DNA of 64,000 bases from assembly GCF_000696575.1 (NCBI RefSeq), contig NZ_JMSQ01000005.1:226120-290119 (forward strand), in the 5' to 3' direction. Made by a program: the position numbers and the translations under genes. Shown piece after piece: positions 36,698 through 48,004 of the stretch. How positions within the stretch are numbered: position 1 is the stretch's first letter; each line of letters begins with the position of its first letter. The notes under the pieces are model-generated. The model did no database searches. It was given only the letters and a program-made list of their open reading frames with translations, and was not told where the DNA came from. Source of the DNA: Siccibacter colletis. Lineage in GTDB: Bacteria; Pseudomonadota; Gammaproteobacteria; Enterobacterales; Enterobacteriaceae.

Positions 36698-36729
36698 AAA
36701 CGAGCCCGGAACGGTCGCCGGGCGCGTTT
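36698..36729 (-). terminator. Probable terminator-like hairpin between ldtD and mepK
   Basis: Stem AAACGAGCCCGG (36698-36709) and CCGGGCGCGTTT (36718-36729) with one mismatch and an 8-base loop. It lacks a long T-run, so it may only attenuate read-through from ldtD into mepK. Confidence 0.55.
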
Positions 36730-36771
36730 ATCGTCATGGTGTTGACCATTAATACATTAGAAATGCTGCAT

Positions 36772-38616
36772 TTACCTGATGAGTTTTTCCGCTTTTTCGA
36801 GGATCTGTGCACCCGATCGCGCCGTGAGATCGTAATTGTAAATATCTGTACGATATTGCGGGCGACCGTCCTCGCCAATAAACGCCGTCAGGTAATACAG
36901 GTTTACCGGAATATTTTGTGGAATATTGACGTAGCGCGTATTGCCCTGCTTCAGGGCATCAGAAATGCGCGTGTCATTCCAGCCAGCATCCTGCAACAGC
37001 ATATTCGCCAGTTCAGAGGCTTTATTCACCCTCACGCAGCCCGAACTCAGCGCGCGCTCATCCTTCTGGAACAGCGTGTGGTTTGGCGTGTCGTGCAGAT
37101 AGATCGCATCGGAGCTGGGCATGTTGAACTTGTAGCGCCCCAGTGAGTTGTGCGCGCCCGGTGCCTGCTGGAAGCGGAACGGCAGGTTAGATGGCGTAAT
37201 GGTCGCCCAGTCCACCATCCACGGGTCGATGGTTTCATTGCTGCTCCAGCCCCGCAGCACGGTGTAGTTATGCCGCTCCAGATAGCCGGGGTCATTCCAC
37301 ACCTTCGGCAGAATATCCTTGCGCGCCAGGGTCGGCGGCACATTCCACGGCGGGTTTACCACCACATTATTCAGCGCACTGCTCATCAGCGGCGTTTTAC
37401 GATCCGGACGCCCGACGATGACCCGCGAGGCCAGCGCCTGGTTACCGTTGAGGTAGTAGACCAGCGAATATTCCGGGATGTTCACCATAATGCCGGTGTT
37501 CACTTTGCCCGGCAGCAGGCGCAGACGCTGAATATTGAGCGCCAGCAGCGAGGCGCGCTGGGCCGGGGTGACGTTCAGCCACTGGCGCGTCGAGGCACCG
37601 ATGACGCCGTCCGCCGACAGCCCCTGCCATTTCTGGAAACGCTTCACTGCCGCGACCAGCTCGCGATCGTATACCCCACGCGCGCCAGAGCGCGCTTTTG
37701 CCGGCGCGGTGCGTGGCGTATCGCTCTGGGTGACAATCGCCGCTGACGGGCTCACCACCTCATTATTATGCTGCGGTGCGCTGTCGCCCGGCAGGACGAT
37801 GTCCGGGGAGCTGTCCATCATGCCGGTGCGCTGCAGTATTTCGCGCAGTGCGCCGATATCATTGCTCGCCTGACCGGGGCGCAGCTTCGCGCTGTCGTTC
37901 AGCGTCGGCCACGGGCGGGTGTCCGCCACCAGCGTCAGCAGCGAGGCATGCATCGCGCTGTACTGCGGATGGGACGGAGCCAGCGCGGTAACGAATGCGC
38001 TGAGGCTGCCGTTATCCAGGGCGACCTGCCACTGGTTAATCACCGACAGCGGCGGTGTGGTCAGCTTGTAGGGTTTGCTGCTGTAGAGCCAGCGGGTGCC
38101 GTTGGTTGCCAGCCCGGAAACGTAGTGCAGATAGCCCAGCATGGCATCTGAGAGCACCAGATCGCGGGACATGCCGCTGACGGCGGGATCGGTGAGCAGC
38201 TCCACCCAGCGGGTAAACTGCGGCTGGAAGCCAGCAATCGCCACTTCGGCCAGCTGCTGCTGGAACGCCTGCACCGCGTCGCGGTTTTCCCACATCGGCT
38301 TCAGGTCGCGTTCACCGTAGAGCGCCACCAGCGCATTCATGTACACCGGGGTATAACCGGAGGGCAAAAGCGCCGTCAGGCTGGCGCGATGTTGCGCAGC
38401 GTCAGCGTCCGACGCACTGCCGGAGAGCGCCACCATTGCCGCAGAGGGGGCCAGCGGCTGAACCAGTACGCCAGGCTGCTCCACGCTCTGCGCAGAGCTG
38501 TCCATCGGCACAGCCTCAGGCTCGTCAGCCTGGACGGAAAACAGCGGAGCAACGCCTAACCCCAGACACACGCTCAGTGCCAGCAGTTGGCGACCACGTA
38601 AATTCTTTAGCAACAT
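36772..38616 (-). CDS. ldtD: L,D-transpeptidase LdtD (YcbB)
   Basis: LdtD makes 3-3 peptidoglycan crosslinks and gives beta-lactam bypass when overproduced. The 614-residue product has an N-terminal signal or anchor (about residues 10-30). A peptidoglycan-binding domain follows ([26 protein letters not shown], about 315-345). The YkuD catalytic domain has HDTPNHTLF and SSGCVRV with the nucleophile Cys527. Length is within one residue of the E. coli enzyme. The segment around residues 285-315 is low complexity and varies. Confidence 0.96.
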   Translation of the reverse strand: MLLKNLRGRQLLALSVCLGLGVAPLFSVQADEPEAVPMDSSAQSVEQPGVLVQPLAPSAAMVALSGSASDADAAQHRASLTALLPSGYTPVYMNALVALYGERDLKPMWENRDAVQAFQQQLAEVAIAGFQPQFTRWVELLTDPAVSGMSRDLVLSDAMLGYLHYVSGLATNGTRWLYSSKPYKLTTPPLSVINQWQVALDNGSLSAFVTALAPSHPQYSAMHASLLTLVADTRPWPTLNDSAKLRPGQASNDIGALREILQRTGMMDSSPDIVLPGDSAPQHNNEVVSPSAAIVTQSDTPRTAPAKARSGARGVYDRELVAAVKRFQKWQGLSADGVIGASTRQWLNVTPAQRASLLALNIQRLRLLPGKVNTGIMVNIPEYSLVYYLNGNQALASRVIVGRPDRKTPLMSSALNNVVVNPPWNVPPTLARKDILPKVWNDPGYLERHNYTVLRGWSSNETIDPWMVDWATITPSNLPFRFQQAPGAHNSLGRYKFNMPSSDAIYLHDTPNHTLFQKDERALSSGCVRVNKASELANMLLQDAGWNDTRISDALKQGNTRYVNIPQNIPVNLYYLTAFIGEDGRPQYRTDIYNYDLTARSGAQILEKAEKLIR

Positions 38617-38773
38617 CCCTTGCCCCCTGTTCTTTATTTTTCAACGGCGTCCGCTACGTGCGAACATGATTTCAGTATATAAATTCTGCACATCATTTTC
38701 CTTACCTTATGTAAAGAAAGTTAAACCCGCAGCAGGGTTATCGGCGCGCGGCGGTGAAACCTGAAAAACAGGC

Positions 38774-38800
38774 AAAAAAAAGCGCGGCCAGGCCGCGCTT
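38774..38800 (-). terminator. mukFEB operon terminator
   Basis: Perfect stem AAGCGCGGC (38780-38788) and GCCGCGCTT (38792-38800) with loop CAG, followed by eight T on the minus strand, just past the mukB stop. Confidence 0.94.
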
Positions 38801-38817
38801 GTGACTGATGCTGATGG

Positions 38818-41800
38818 TCAGGAGATCTCTTCCGTCTCGTCCGGCAGCGCCTGAGGTTGCGGCTGCGCTTGTGGCGTAGCGAAACCGCGCAGCCCCACCA
38901 CGTGCACATGCTCGGTGTTCTGGAACACCTTACGCACCAGTTTGTAGGTAGTGCCTTTCTCAGGGCTGATGTTTTCCGGCGCGGCGATGATCAGCTGCAT
39001 ATCCAGACGCTCGCACAGCTCGAACAGCGTGGCGATAGAGCGGGCATCCAGACGCGCAGCTTCATCGAGGAACAGCAGGCGGCACGGCGAAATGTCCTTG
39101 CCGCGCAGACGACGGGATTCGTCTTCCCAGCTCTGCACCACCATCACCAGAATCGACATCCCGGTCCCGATCGCTTCCCCGGTAGAGAGCGCCCCGCTCT
39201 CTGCACGCAGCCAGCCGTCGGAGCCACGGTTAACTTCCACTTCCATCTCAAGATAGTTGCGGTAATCCAACAGCTCCTCGCCGATGGTCTGCGGCGTGCG
39301 CTGCCCCATGTCCACCTGCGGGTTCAGGCGCTGGTAAAGCTTCGCCAGCGCTTCCGAGAAGGTCAGGCGGTTGCTGTTGAACAGATCCTGATGCTGCTCG
39401 TGTTGCTCGGAGAGCACATCCAGCAGCGTGGCGTGGCTTTCACGCACGTTGACGTTCAGCCGCACGCTGTTTACCTGGCCGAAGGAGACGCTCTGCAGCC
39501 CCTGGTTGAGCATACGAATACGGTTCTGCTCGCGCTGAATGGTTTTGCGGATGATGTTCGCCACGCTGCGGGAGCTGATCGCCAGCTTCTGCTCGCGGGA
39601 AGTCAGCTCTTCGGTCAGGCGGCCCAGTTCGATTTCCATCTGTTCGATGGCTTCCACCGGATCATCGGTGCGGATGATGTCCTGACGGATACGCTCGCGC
39701 AGATGTTGATAGACCGCGACGAAGAACTGAATTTTACGCTCCGGCCGTTTCGGATCTTCGGACATGCGCAGCACATCGCGCAGATGCTCATTATCCGCCA
39801 CCGCCAGGCGCAGCGCGCCGAGCGCCTTATCCGACATCGAGCGCAGCTCATCCCCGGAGAGATACGCCAGCTCGCGACGGTGCAGGCGACGTTCGACGCC
39901 GTTATCTTTCACCATGCGCATCACCGCGCACCAGCCCGCTTTCGCGGTGACAACATGCTCGCGGGTTTCGTGATAGTCCCGCTCCAGACGCTTAAGCTTG
40001 CGGGTCAGGTTATCCATCTCCGCTTCGCAATAGGTCAGCTGTTTCTCAAGCTGGTTACGACGGCTGCGGTTGCCGGAAAGCCGCGTGTGCAGCTCGTCGC
40101 GGCGCAGACGGGCGCGCTCTTCTGCCCCGCTGTCGGCGCGCACGCCGATATCCTGCAGCTCTTTATGCAGATCGTTGAGCAGCTCTTTTTTGGTGTCGAA
40201 CGAACTTTTCAGCGACGCCAGCACCTGGTTGTACTGTCCAAGCTGGCTGCTGTGGGTACGCAGCGCTTCACGGGCGCGGGCGCGCTCGGCCTCGGCCTGC
40301 TCCAGACGCTGACGCAGTTTTTCGTTGAGATCGCTGTTACCGCTCAGCATTTCCGCCGAATCGGTGTAGCTGAAGTGCGCCCGACGCTGTACCACTTCAC
40401 TCAGGGCGAAGGACTGCTGGCGTGCCTCGCGCTGGGTCGCCCGCGCCTGCTCGTAATCCTCTTTCAGCTGTTCATACTGCTCCGGGTCGCTCTGCAGCAC
40501 CGACACCACCGGCTCCAGCTTCGCCAGCTGATTGCCGTATTGCTGGATGAAGCGCGCGGCTTCCTGCGCCTCATCGAGACGTTCCTGAATCTCTTCAACC
40601 CGGTCAGCCAGCGTCTCGTCAGTCAACAGGCTAAGACGCGGCAACAGGCGGTTGAGTTGTCCGACCGCTTCTTTTGCCTGATCGTACTGGGTGCGCTGCT
40701 GCTGATTGTCGTTTTCATGATTGCTGATGGCGCGCTCAACTTCGCCGCGGCGGGTGTTCAGCGTGCGGATCTCCATCTCCGGGTCGGCATCAAAGGCTAC
40801 CGCCAGATGGCTGCCGATGAAGCGGCTGAACGCCTGATGAAGGCGCTGGGTTTTTTGCACGTCAAACGACAGCGTGGCGTAGCGTTCAGAGAGCGCTTCG
40901 CGTTCGCTGTGCAGGATCTCAATACGGCTCTCCCGCGCCGCGCGGCCAAACAGCGGCACCGCCGGGAAGCGCGAGTAGCGCCACTGACGGTCGGCAACCT
41001 TCACCACCACCGCTTTTTCCAGCTCATCGGCGGCGAAAACGCTGTCATCAAAGGACTGCGGGTCCCCTTCAATGAGATAGAGATCTTCCGGGCACTCATC
41101 GAGGCCGTCGAGCAGATCGCGCACCCGGGACAGGTCCGGCACGACGATGGCGTGACGAGACGGGCCGTAAAGTGCGGAGAAGTACGGCGCATCTTCAAAG
41201 CTGACGTCGTCGTAGATTTCCGACAGCAGCACGCCGCCGAAACGTTCCGCCAGCGCGTTCAGGCGCTGATCTTCTGCGCCGCCCGGCTGGCTCAGGCGTT
41301 CGATTTCCTCATCTACCGCACGCTTGCTGGCACCGACTTCATCACGCTCAACGATGGCTTCGCGCTCGCGCTCCAGCAGCTGCTGCAGATACTCGGTCAC
41401 CTCCTGGGAGGATTCGAAGGTTTCGCCGCTCTGCTCGCTCAGCTGGGTCAGGCTGCTCTGCGCGGCCAGCCAGACCGGGGCGCGCTGGGTCAGCGTTTTG
41501 ATGCTGGCCTGCAGCTGCTCCAGCTCCTGGCGCAGCGCCACGCGCTGTTCACCGGCCTGAGAGACGCTGTCAGAGAGCGCGGCGATGCGCTCTTCGTACT
41601 CCTGGTGCAATGCTTCCAGCTCATCGGGATCGACGTTTTTGCCCTGTCGCTTGCAAAACTCAGCCAGCATGCGCTCGGCTTCCTGCTGCTCGCGCAGGCG
41701 CTGTTCCAGCTCGTTAAGACGTCCGCGCAGCGACGCCACCTGCTCCGCCTGGTGACGCTGGTTGCTGGCATCGCGCAGCAGATCCCGCGCCACGTCCCAG

Positions 41801-43281
41801 GCCTCGCTGCGGCTCACCGGTCCGTTAATGGCGGCGACCAGCTGATACGCCTGTTCAAACTGGCTGTGCGCGGTCTGGGCCACGCTCATCTTCTGCTCAA
41901 GCGACAGCAGGCGTTCGGTGGCCTCCTGCTCTTTCGCCTGGAAGGTGTCGAGCCATTCTTCTGCGCTGTCCGCCGTCAGATCCGGGAGATGGCACAGCTC
42001 GCGGGCGCGCGTCAGCGCCTGAATCGCCTGCTGATACTGAATGGCGCGCGTCTGCTGCACGTCGAGCGCCTGCTGGTAGTCGGCCAGCTGGTTTTTCAGC
42101 TCGTCCACTTCCAGTTCGGCGGCTTCGGCGCGCGCTTCGTTTTCATGCTGAAGTTCAGCGGCTTCGGCCACCACTTCATTTTGCTCTTCGAGGCGGATCT
42201 GCAGCTCATCAAGATCCGCTTCGTAGCGCTCAATTTTTTCCTGCTGGCGGATGGCGGTCTGCACCAGGTTGAGGTGATCGCTGGCGGCCTGATAGTCGGT
42301 CTCCAGATCCCCTTCCGCTCCGGCGTGCTCGCTCAGCTCACGCGCCATATCGACATGCTTGTACTGCTCGGCAGCCAACTGCTGGCGGCTGGTAAACAGC
42401 TCGCGCCGATACTCCAGCGCTTTATCAAGATGAATGCGCCGCTCGTTGGCATGGCGCATGTAGTCCGCCGCCACGTAGTTGGTGGCTTCGGAAATAAGAT
42501 GCTTGAAAAGATCGCGGTCGGACTGGGTGACGCGGATCGCTTCCAGCGTCATGCGGTTTTCGCGCAGCGCCGCTTCCATATCCTGGAACGCTTTACGCAC
42601 GCCGCTGTTTTCCGGCAGCAGGTAGTCGCGCAGCGAGCGGGTGATGGCGCTGGAGATCCCGCCGTACAACGAGGCCTCAATCAGGCGATAGTACTTGCTA
42701 CGGTCCGAAGCGGTACGCAGGCGACGCGCCACCACGCCGAGATCGAACATCAGCGAGTGGTAGTCGGTGATGGAGTTGAACTGTTTGAACTGCACCCCTT
42801 CCATCGCGTCGAGCTTGTCTTTCAACTCCTGCAGCGACAGCACGCGCGCCTGGCGCTCGTTCAGCGTTTCGGTCAGCAGCTCAGTCGGCTGGATCGCCGT
42901 TGGCAGTCCCTGAATGGCGAAGGGTTTGATGTCGACTTTACGATCGCGCCCGGCGACCTGCTGCAGACGCACGCCGACCACCACGCGCTGATGGCGGGAG
43001 TTGACGACGTCCAGCACCGAATAACAGACGCCCGCTTTCAGCTTACCGTGCAGCCCTTTATCACGCGACCCGCTGGTAGCGCCCGCTTCCGTGGTGTTAC
43101 GGAAGTGCAGCAGCGTCAGATCCGGGATCAGGGCCGTCACGAACGCCGCCATGGTCGTGGATTTCCCCGCCCCGTTACCGCCGGAAAGCGTGGTGACCAG
43201 CGCATCGAGATCGAAGGTACGAGCGAAGAAGCCGTTCCAGTTAACCAGCGTCAGGGAACGGAATTTACCGCGTTCAATCAT
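38818..43281 (-). CDS. mukB: Chromosome condensin MukB
   Basis: A 1487-residue SMC-like condensin. The N-terminal head has Walker A GGNGAGKS (34-41). Long coiled coils flank a central hinge (about 650-780, with [21 protein letters not shown]). The C-terminal head has the ABC signature in [13 protein letters not shown] and Walker B in [14 protein letters not shown] start it at ATG 43281 ([10 protein letters not shown]), matching E. coli; an upstream in-frame ATG at 43326 lies inside mukE. It overlaps mukE by eight bases, after MukF and MukE, its kleisin and KITE partners. It is unchallenged by the long open frame on the opposite strand. Confidence 0.98.
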   Translation of the reverse strand: MIERGKFRSLTLVNWNGFFARTFDLDALVTTLSGGNGAGKSTTMAAFVTALIPDLTLLHFRNTTEAGATSGSRDKGLHGKLKAGVCYSVLDVVNSRHQRVVVGVRLQQVAGRDRKVDIKPFAIQGLPTAIQPTELLTETLNERQARVLSLQELKDKLDAMEGVQFKQFNSITDYHSLMFDLGVVARRLRTASDRSKYYRLIEASLYGGISSAITRSLRDYLLPENSGVRKAFQDMEAALRENRMTLEAIRVTQSDRDLFKHLISEATNYVAADYMRHANERRIHLDKALEYRRELFTSRQQLAAEQYKHVDMARELSEHAGAEGDLETDYQAASDHLNLVQTAIRQQEKIERYEADLDELQIRLEEQNEVVAEAAELQHENEARAEAAELEVDELKNQLADYQQALDVQQTRAIQYQQAIQALTRARELCHLPDLTADSAEEWLDTFQAKEQEATERLLSLEQKMSVAQTAHSQFEQAYQLVAAINGPVSRSEAWDVARDLLRDASNQRHQAEQVASLRGRLNELEQRLREQQEAERMLAEFCKRQGKNVDPDELEALHQEYEERIAALSDSVSQAGEQRVALRQELEQLQASIKTLTQRAPVWLAAQSSLTQLSEQSGETFESSQEVTEYLQQLLEREREAIVERDEVGASKRAVDEEIERLSQPGGAEDQRLNALAERFGGVLLSEIYDDVSFEDAPYFSALYGPSRHAIVVPDLSRVRDLLDGLDECPEDLYLIEGDPQSFDDSVFAADELEKAVVVKVADRQWRYSRFPAVPLFGRAARESRIEILHSEREALSERYATLSFDVQKTQRLHQAFSRFIGSHLAVAFDADPEMEIRTLNTRRGEVERAISNHENDNQQQRTQYDQAKEAVGQLNRLLPRLSLLTDETLADRVEEIQERLDEAQEAARFIQQYGNQLAKLEPVVSVLQSDPEQYEQLKEDYEQARATQREARQQSFALSEVVQRRAHFSYTDSAEMLSGNSDLNEKLRQRLEQAEAERARAREALRTHSSQLGQYNQVLASLKSSFDTKKELLNDLHKELQDIGVRADSGAEERARLRRDELHTRLSGNRSRRNQLEKQLTYCEAEMDNLTRKLKRLERDYHETREHVVTAKAGWCAVMRMVKDNGVERRLHRRELAYLSGDELRSMSDKALGALRLAVADNEHLRDVLRMSEDPKRPERKIQFFVAVYQHLRERIRQDIIRTDDPVEAIEQMEIELGRLTEELTSREQKLAISSRSVANIIRKTIQREQNRIRMLNQGLQSVSFGQVNSVRLNVNVRESHATLLDVLSEQHEQHQDLFNSNRLTFSEALAKLYQRLNPQVDMGQRTPQTIGEELLDYRNYLEMEVEVNRGSDGWLRAESGALSTGEAIGTGMSILVMVVQSWEDESRRLRGKDISPCRLLFLDEAARLDARSIATLFELCERLDMQLIIAAPENISPEKGTTYKLVRKVFQNTEHVHVVGLRGFATPQAQPQPQALPDETEEIS

Positions 43282-43984
43282 TGTCTTCCTCCGCGTTTTC
43301 CGCCTGTTGTTCATCGCTCTCATCATTGAGCTGCAGATGGTTTTCTACCGGCATCGCTTCGCCATCGCGGATCATGCGCAGCTGCGCTTCCCGGGCGTCA
43401 TCCCCGGCGCGCACGTCAGCACCGAAGCGGAACACCGACTCGGTGATGCGGAATTTGCTGCTGTCATGCCCCATAAACCAGATCATGCCCAGACGGCGCA
43501 GGCGCGTCAGCGATGAGCGCACTTTTTCCTGCAGCTTCTGGCGATCGAGATCCGAGCCGGTGGAGCGGTTATTGACCAGCTTCAGCAGCTTGTTCTCGTC
43601 GGCCAGGGTGAGCAGTTCGTCGTACAGCTCCTGCTGGGTGAAAATACCTTCGTTGGCCAGACGCTCCGGGCTGAGATAGAGGTAGCACAGGATTTTGCCG
43701 ACCATCATGTCGAGCTCAGAAAGCACCGAGCGCGGGATAAGCGTGGTGGAGCGCGGACGCAGGTAGAAGAACCCTTCCGGCGCGCGGATCAGCTCCACGT
43801 TGTACCGGGCATAAAACTCTTCCAGGTACTCCTGGAAATCCATCAAAAAGGCGTGGTTGTCCAGCTCGTCGAGGCCGATATGGCGTCCGGCGCGCAGCTG
43901 GCTGTCGAGCGCCGGAAATAACGGATTCGCCAGCGCCTGTGCCAGTTTTACCGGCATCGCTTGTTCAATATTTGTCAATGACAT
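43274..43984 (-). CDS. mukE: Condensin accessory protein MukE
   Basis: A 236-residue KITE protein that binds MukF and regulates MukB DNA binding. It begins [20 protein letters not shown] and keeps the near-invariant core [20 protein letters not shown] and [20 protein letters not shown]. The acidic tail ([17 protein letters not shown]) is variable in the family. I place the start at 43984, overlapping the mukF end by 20 bases; longer in-frame starts would lie deep inside mukF. The end overlaps mukB. Confidence 0.97.
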   Translation of the reverse strand: MSLTNIEQAMPVKLAQALANPLFPALDSQLRAGRHIGLDELDNHAFLMDFQEYLEEFYARYNVELIRAPEGFFYLRPRSTTLIPRSVLSELDMMVGKILCYLYLSPERLANEGIFTQQELYDELLTLADENKLLKLVNNRSTGSDLDRQKLQEKVRSSLTRLRRLGMIWFMGHDSSKFRITESVFRFGADVRAGDDAREAQLRMIRDGEAMPVENHLQLNDESDEQQAENAEEDND

Positions 43985-45287
43985 GCGCCTGTACCTTGGC
44001 TCCGTAATCATTAATGGTCTGCCATTTTGCCGGCAGGCCAGAGAAATCTGCTTCTGCCACCCCGAGGCGCACGGCCTGGTCGATGACAATACGCGCGAGG
44101 TCGAAGTGACGCGCCCGCGGATGCTGCGCCAGATAGTCACGCATCACCACGCTGAGATCCAGCGGCCGTTTCTCGGTTTTGAAGATCGCCAGCTGCGCTT
44201 CGATCATCGCCGCCAGCTGTTCGCGGATCTCGTTAAATTCTTCATATTCCAGGTCCGGCGGGAGTTCGCCGGTAACTTCGTCATCGCGCAGCGTCATCTC
44301 TTCGTCGCGCATATCGAGCAGGCGCTCGGCGCTGGCGTAGGTGAGCGTCCAGGGTGCGTCGAAGTAAGTCTGTACCGACTGGCGCAGGCGCTGGGCGAAG
44401 ACGCGGTTTTTATCCATATCGATAGCGGTACGGATAAATTTGTGCACGTGGCGGTCGTAACCGATCCACAGGTCGATGGCCTGCTGGCCCCAGCTGACAA
44501 TGCGGTCGAGTTTACTCTGCAGATCGAACACCAGACGATCGACCAGATCGAGATCGTGACGTCCTAACGTCGCGTCCTGAATCTGCAACAGGTTGGTCTG
44601 CAGCTTATCGCCGGCAGCATCCAGGGTGTCCTGCAGCTCGCGCAGCGTGCCGGAGGTTTCCGAGAGCAGCAGTTCACAGCTGGAGATCGCCGCGCGCCAG
44701 TCCTTGTTAAGCAGCTGCGCAATATCATCTTTGACCTGCTGCTGCTGCTCGTCCATCACGCGCTGGGTGAGATCGATGCTGTCGAAAATCTCTGCCACGG
44801 AGTACTTCAGCGGCGCAAACACATTGCGGTGCCAGTGGAACTCATCCCCGCCTTCGACGGCCGCATCAGCGGCGCGTTTCAGCTCGCTTGCCACAATGGA
44901 AAGCTGCATCGACAGGCGCAGGGTGGAAAATTCGCGCTGGCGAATGTAGTAGTCGGTGATGCCGATCCCAAGCGGCGTCAGACGGTAAATAGCGTTGCCT
45001 TCAGCCTGTTCGCTGGTAAAGCGGTTGAGCAGACGCTGGCGCACCATGTCATTGATGGCATTGTTGGCACGCACGCCAATCGTCTCGCTGGTCTGCTCAA
45101 AAGCCTCACTGACGTGTCGGAACGCGTCAATCAGCACGCCTTCGCTCATCTCGCCGTCCATGCGCTCGCCGTTCAGGGTGGCGATAGCAAGCAGAAAAGC
45201 CAGTCTGTCGACCGGCAGCGAGATGGAAAAATCATTTTTTCTGGCCCAGGCAACCAGTTCGGGGACTGTCTGGGAAAAATCACTCAT
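43965..45287 (-). CDS. mukF: Condensin kleisin MukF
   Basis: A 440-residue kleisin that dimerises through an N-terminal winged-helix domain ([35 protein letters not shown]). It bridges MukB heads via its middle and C-terminal domains. A helical middle section (about 120-290) and a C-terminal winged helix (about 330-440) are visible. It follows cmoM by three bases and overlaps mukE by 20, so cmoM-mukF-mukE-mukB form one operon as in E. coli. Confidence 0.97.
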   Translation of the reverse strand: MSDFSQTVPELVAWARKNDFSISLPVDRLAFLLAIATLNGERMDGEMSEGVLIDAFRHVSEAFEQTSETIGVRANNAINDMVRQRLLNRFTSEQAEGNAIYRLTPLGIGITDYYIRQREFSTLRLSMQLSIVASELKRAADAAVEGGDEFHWHRNVFAPLKYSVAEIFDSIDLTQRVMDEQQQQVKDDIAQLLNKDWRAAISSCELLLSETSGTLRELQDTLDAAGDKLQTNLLQIQDATLGRHDLDLVDRLVFDLQSKLDRIVSWGQQAIDLWIGYDRHVHKFIRTAIDMDKNRVFAQRLRQSVQTYFDAPWTLTYASAERLLDMRDEEMTLRDDEVTGELPPDLEYEEFNEIREQLAAMIEAQLAIFKTEKRPLDLSVVMRDYLAQHPRARHFDLARIVIDQAVRLGVAEADFSGLPAKWQTINDYGAKVQAHVIDKY

Positions 45288-45290
45288 ATC

Positions 45291-46070
45291 TTATCCTTGG
45301 CTCTGCGGCTTCAACGCGGTGACGTGGATATAACGCCCGAGTTCGATCCAGGGTTGCTGCCGGCAGTAGCGGGTCTCCAGCTCCAGCAGCTCGTCATAGC
45401 ACTCTCGCTGCTTATTTTTCTCGCGCAGATAATCATGAAACACGCGCACGCCGGTTTTGCCAGCGATCTGAAAGCCGGTGTGCTCCAGCCAGCGGTAAAC
45501 GTCATGCGGCTGACGCGGGTAGTCCGGCGACAGCGTACGCTTTTTGCGCTTGGGCATTCCCTGCTCAACGTAGGGGAAATTCCCGGCCACCATGTTGTGC
45601 AACAGCAGCCCGTTAGCGTTGTAAAACATCAGCGACAACGCGCCGCCGGGCTTAAGGTTTTGCCACAAAATGTTGAGCATCGCTTCCGGGTCGGCGACCC
45701 ATTCCAGCACAGCGTGAAACAATATCAGATCAACCGGGCATTCCAAATGCTGACCGATGTCCTGGGCGGCGCATTGTATAAAATGCATGTTGCCGCTCAC
45801 ACCTTTATCGGCAGCAAACTGCTGCGCCCTGAGGATCATTTCACCGGACAGGTCACACAGGGTAACGTGATGCCCGCGCTCTGCCATGCGACAGGCAGTT
45901 TGCCCCTCCCCGCCGCCGGCGTCCAGCACCCGCAGCGGACCGGCGGGCAGCGTCGCCAGCAGCGCATCCAGATCCTGCCACAGGATGGCCTGCCGCAGCT
46001 GCCCTTTCGTTGTACCGTAAATGTTGCGCGAAAATTTTTCCGCGATGTCATCAAAATTGCGATCCCGCAT
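45291..46070 (-). CDS. cmoM: tRNA 5-carboxymethoxyuridine methyltransferase CmoM (SmtA)
   Basis: CmoM methylates the carboxyl of cmo5U34 in tRNAs that read four-fold codons. The 259-residue Rossmann methyltransferase has motif I VLDAGGGEGQTACRMAERGH, an acidic motif II (VTLCDLS), and FHAVLEWVADPEAML. It is first in the mukFEB operon, only three bases from mukF, an arrangement shared with E. coli. It is divergent from elyC. Confidence 0.95.
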   Translation of the reverse strand: MRDRNFDDIAEKFSRNIYGTTKGQLRQAILWQDLDALLATLPAGPLRVLDAGGGEGQTACRMAERGHHVTLCDLSGEMILRAQQFAADKGVSGNMHFIQCAAQDIGQHLECPVDLILFHAVLEWVADPEAMLNILWQNLKPGGALSLMFYNANGLLLHNMVAGNFPYVEQGMPKRKKRTLSPDYPRQPHDVYRWLEHTGFQIAGKTGVRVFHDYLREKNKQRECYDELLELETRYCRQQPWIELGRYIHVTALKPQSQG

Positions 46071-46205
46071 GGGTACAACTCCACAACGTAATGGGGGGAG
46101 AATGGCAAAAGCGCTATTTTGTCACAGCCAGACGGAGAATGAACCCGTCTGGTGTAATATCAGCACTGTTTACCCGCCGTATGGTTAAAAAAGGAACCGG
46201 ATAAG

Positions 46206-46985
46206 ATGCTTTTCACGCTGAAGAAAGTGACAGGAGGCCTGTTGCTACCGTTACCCTTTCTGCTGTTAATGATGGGCCTGGCCATTGCGTTGCTCTGGTT
46301 CAGCCGTTTTCAGAAAACCGGCAAGGGGTTGATGACCGCGAGCTGGGTGATATTACTGCTGCTTAGCCTGCAACCGGTGGCCGACGGACTACTGAAACCG
46401 ATCGAAAATCGCTACCCGACGCTGCACACCAGCCAGCCGGTGAAGCACATCGTGGTACTGGGCGGGGGCTACACCTGGAATCCGGACTGGGCGCCCAGCT
46501 CTAACCTGATCGGTAACAGCCTGCCGCGGGTCACCGAGGGCGTACGCCTGTGGCTGGCTAATCCCGGTGCGAAGATGATTTTCACTGGCGCGCCGGCCCG
46601 CACTAACCCGGTAAGCACCGCCGAAGCGGGGGCGCGCGTGGCCGAAAGTCTTGGCGTGCCGCGCAGCAGCATCATGACGCTGGATACGCCGAAAGACACC
46701 GAGGAGGAAGCGGCTGCGGTGGCAGCGGCGATTGGTAAGGAACCTTTCATTCTCATTACCTCTGCGTCACACCTGCCGCGGGCCATGATCTTCTTCCGTC
46801 AGCAGGGGCTAAACCCGATCCCGGCCCCGGCAAATCAGCTGGCGATCGCCTCACCGCTTAACTTCTGGGAACGCATTATTCCGTCACCCACCTGGCTGAT
46901 GCACAGCGATCGCGTTGCCTATGAAACGCTGGGACGCATCTGGCAGTTGCTGAAAGGAGTATCAGGTGAGCCAGGGGAGAAGTGA
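46206..46985 (+). CDS. elyC: Envelope biogenesis factor ElyC (YcbC)
   Basis: A 259-residue membrane protein with two N-terminal hydrophobic helices and a periplasmic DUF218 domain. DUF218 features seen are IVVLGGGYTWNPDWAPSSNL, IFTGAPARTNPVSTAEAGA, TLDTPKDTEEEAAAVAAAI and ILITSASHLPRAMIFFR. In E. coli ElyC supports peptidoglycan assembly at low temperature, probably through lipid carrier use. An AAGGAACC site precedes the ATG. The 3' end overlaps the convergent ycbJ by 24 bases. Confidence 0.93.
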   Translation: MLFTLKKVTGGLLLPLPFLLLMMGLAIALLWFSRFQKTGKGLMTASWVILLLLSLQPVADGLLKPIENRYPTLHTSQPVKHIVVLGGGYTWNPDWAPSSNLIGNSLPRVTEGVRLWLANPGAKMIFTGAPARTNPVSTAEAGARVAESLGVPRSSIMTLDTPKDTEEEAAAVAAAIGKEPFILITSASHLPRAMIFFRQQGLNPIPAPANQLAIASPLNFWERIIPSPTWLMHSDRVAYETLGRIWQLLKGVSGEPGEK

Positions 46986-47855
46986 TTTTGAGGCGGTGTC
47001 AAAGGCCTGGCGGTTCATGCGCCCGGTCTGCAGCAGCTGCGCAATCTCATCCCACAGCACATAGAGCCAGCGCCGCCACATAAAGGATTCTGCTACCGGC
47101 GCGCGCTGGAGATAGGACCAGAACAGACTCTCTGACAGGCCATCATCCAGCAGACGAAACAGATCGTACTCGCGCGGCGCCCAGAGCATAACGCCGGGAT
47201 TGACTACCGCCAGCAGTTGGTCGCTGCGCGCGTCTTTCAGCATGTTGCGCAGGGTAAAGTTGCCGTGCACCAGCACGCTGTTATCGTTGAAGCCGGCAAA
47301 CAGCTGGCTCAGGCACTCCCGGCTGCGAAACAGCAGCCGTTTATCCTGCATCGTCAGGCTGGTGTTGTGGTACTGATTCAGCGTGCTCCACAGCACTTCC
47401 ACCCGCTGGCGATACCACGACGGCCAGATGTTCTCCTGGGTGCTGTCCACTACCCCCACGCAGCCGTGACTGTCCACCCGATGCCATGCCAGCAGCGCTT
47501 CGACGATCTGCTCTTTAAGCTGCTCCCAGCGTTCCGGGGTACGGGCCGGGGCTTCAACCGGCACGCCGCGCAGGCGCTCAATCAGCAGCACGTCCTGCCC
47601 CGGATGATCCTCATGCGTCAGCACGCCGTACACCACCGGCATACGCACGTTGCCCGATCGGGCCAGCAGCGAGATTTTCCAGGCTACCTGCTTCGCCACG
47701 CCCGGCGAGCTAAAGCTGCGCGCCAGCAGCGGCATGGCATGCCCCTGGCTGTCATACAACGCCCAGAGCGCGGTATCCGCTTTTTCATTGATGCATTCGA
47801 GACGACTGAGTTTTTCACCCAGCAGATGGCTAAGTTCTGCGCGAAGTCGATCCAT
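46962..47855 (-). CDS. ycbJ: YcbJ, APH-like (probably pseudokinase) protein
   Basis: A 297-residue protein with the fold signs of aminoglycoside phosphotransferase-like kinases: an N-lobe segment, a hinge (VLLIERLRGVPV), and a C-lobe loop aligned to HGD-x4-N. The loop here reads HGNFTLRN (197-204), with the catalytic aspartate replaced by Asn199. The expected metal-binding aspartate is replaced in VVNPGVMLWAPREYDLF (Asn219). So phosphotransfer is unlikely. No function is known to me. It overlaps the elyC end by 24 bases and precedes a hairpin of the kdsB unit. Confidence 0.85.
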   Translation of the reverse strand: MDRLRAELSHLLGEKLSRLECINEKADTALWALYDSQGHAMPLLARSFSSPGVAKQVAWKISLLARSGNVRMPVVYGVLTHEDHPGQDVLLIERLRGVPVEAPARTPERWEQLKEQIVEALLAWHRVDSHGCVGVVDSTQENIWPSWYRQRVEVLWSTLNQYHNTSLTMQDKRLLFRSRECLSQLFAGFNDNSVLVHGNFTLRNMLKDARSDQLLAVVNPGVMLWAPREYDLFRLLDDGLSESLFWSYLQRAPVAESFMWRRWLYVLWDEIAQLLQTGRMNRQAFDTASKSLLPWLT

Positions 47856-47974
47856 TTGCCGTTACCCTTACAAAGCACAATGCTTTTAATAATGAGCGCC
47901 TGTGGCAGGGATGTCACCCGGTGGAGATCAATAAGCAGCCAGAAAGGGAGGAAAGGACCAGAAAAGCAGTACGT

Positions 47975-47996
47975 GGCACCCCGTGAGCGGGGTGCC
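47975..47996 (-). terminator. Hairpin after kdsB
   Basis: Perfect 9-base stem GGCACCCCG (47975-47983) and CGGGGTGCC (47988-47996) around TGAG, just past the kdsB stop. The T-run is displaced (TTTTC about 10 bases away), so termination may be partial. Confidence 0.65.
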
Positions 47997-48004
47997 AGGC
48001 GGGA

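Noticed and set aside
38857..43329. A 1490-codon open frame running antisense to almost all of mukB
   Set aside because: It is the mirror of mukB's GC-biased codons. The product has no recognisable domain, and mukB's own frame has Walker, hinge and signature motifs.
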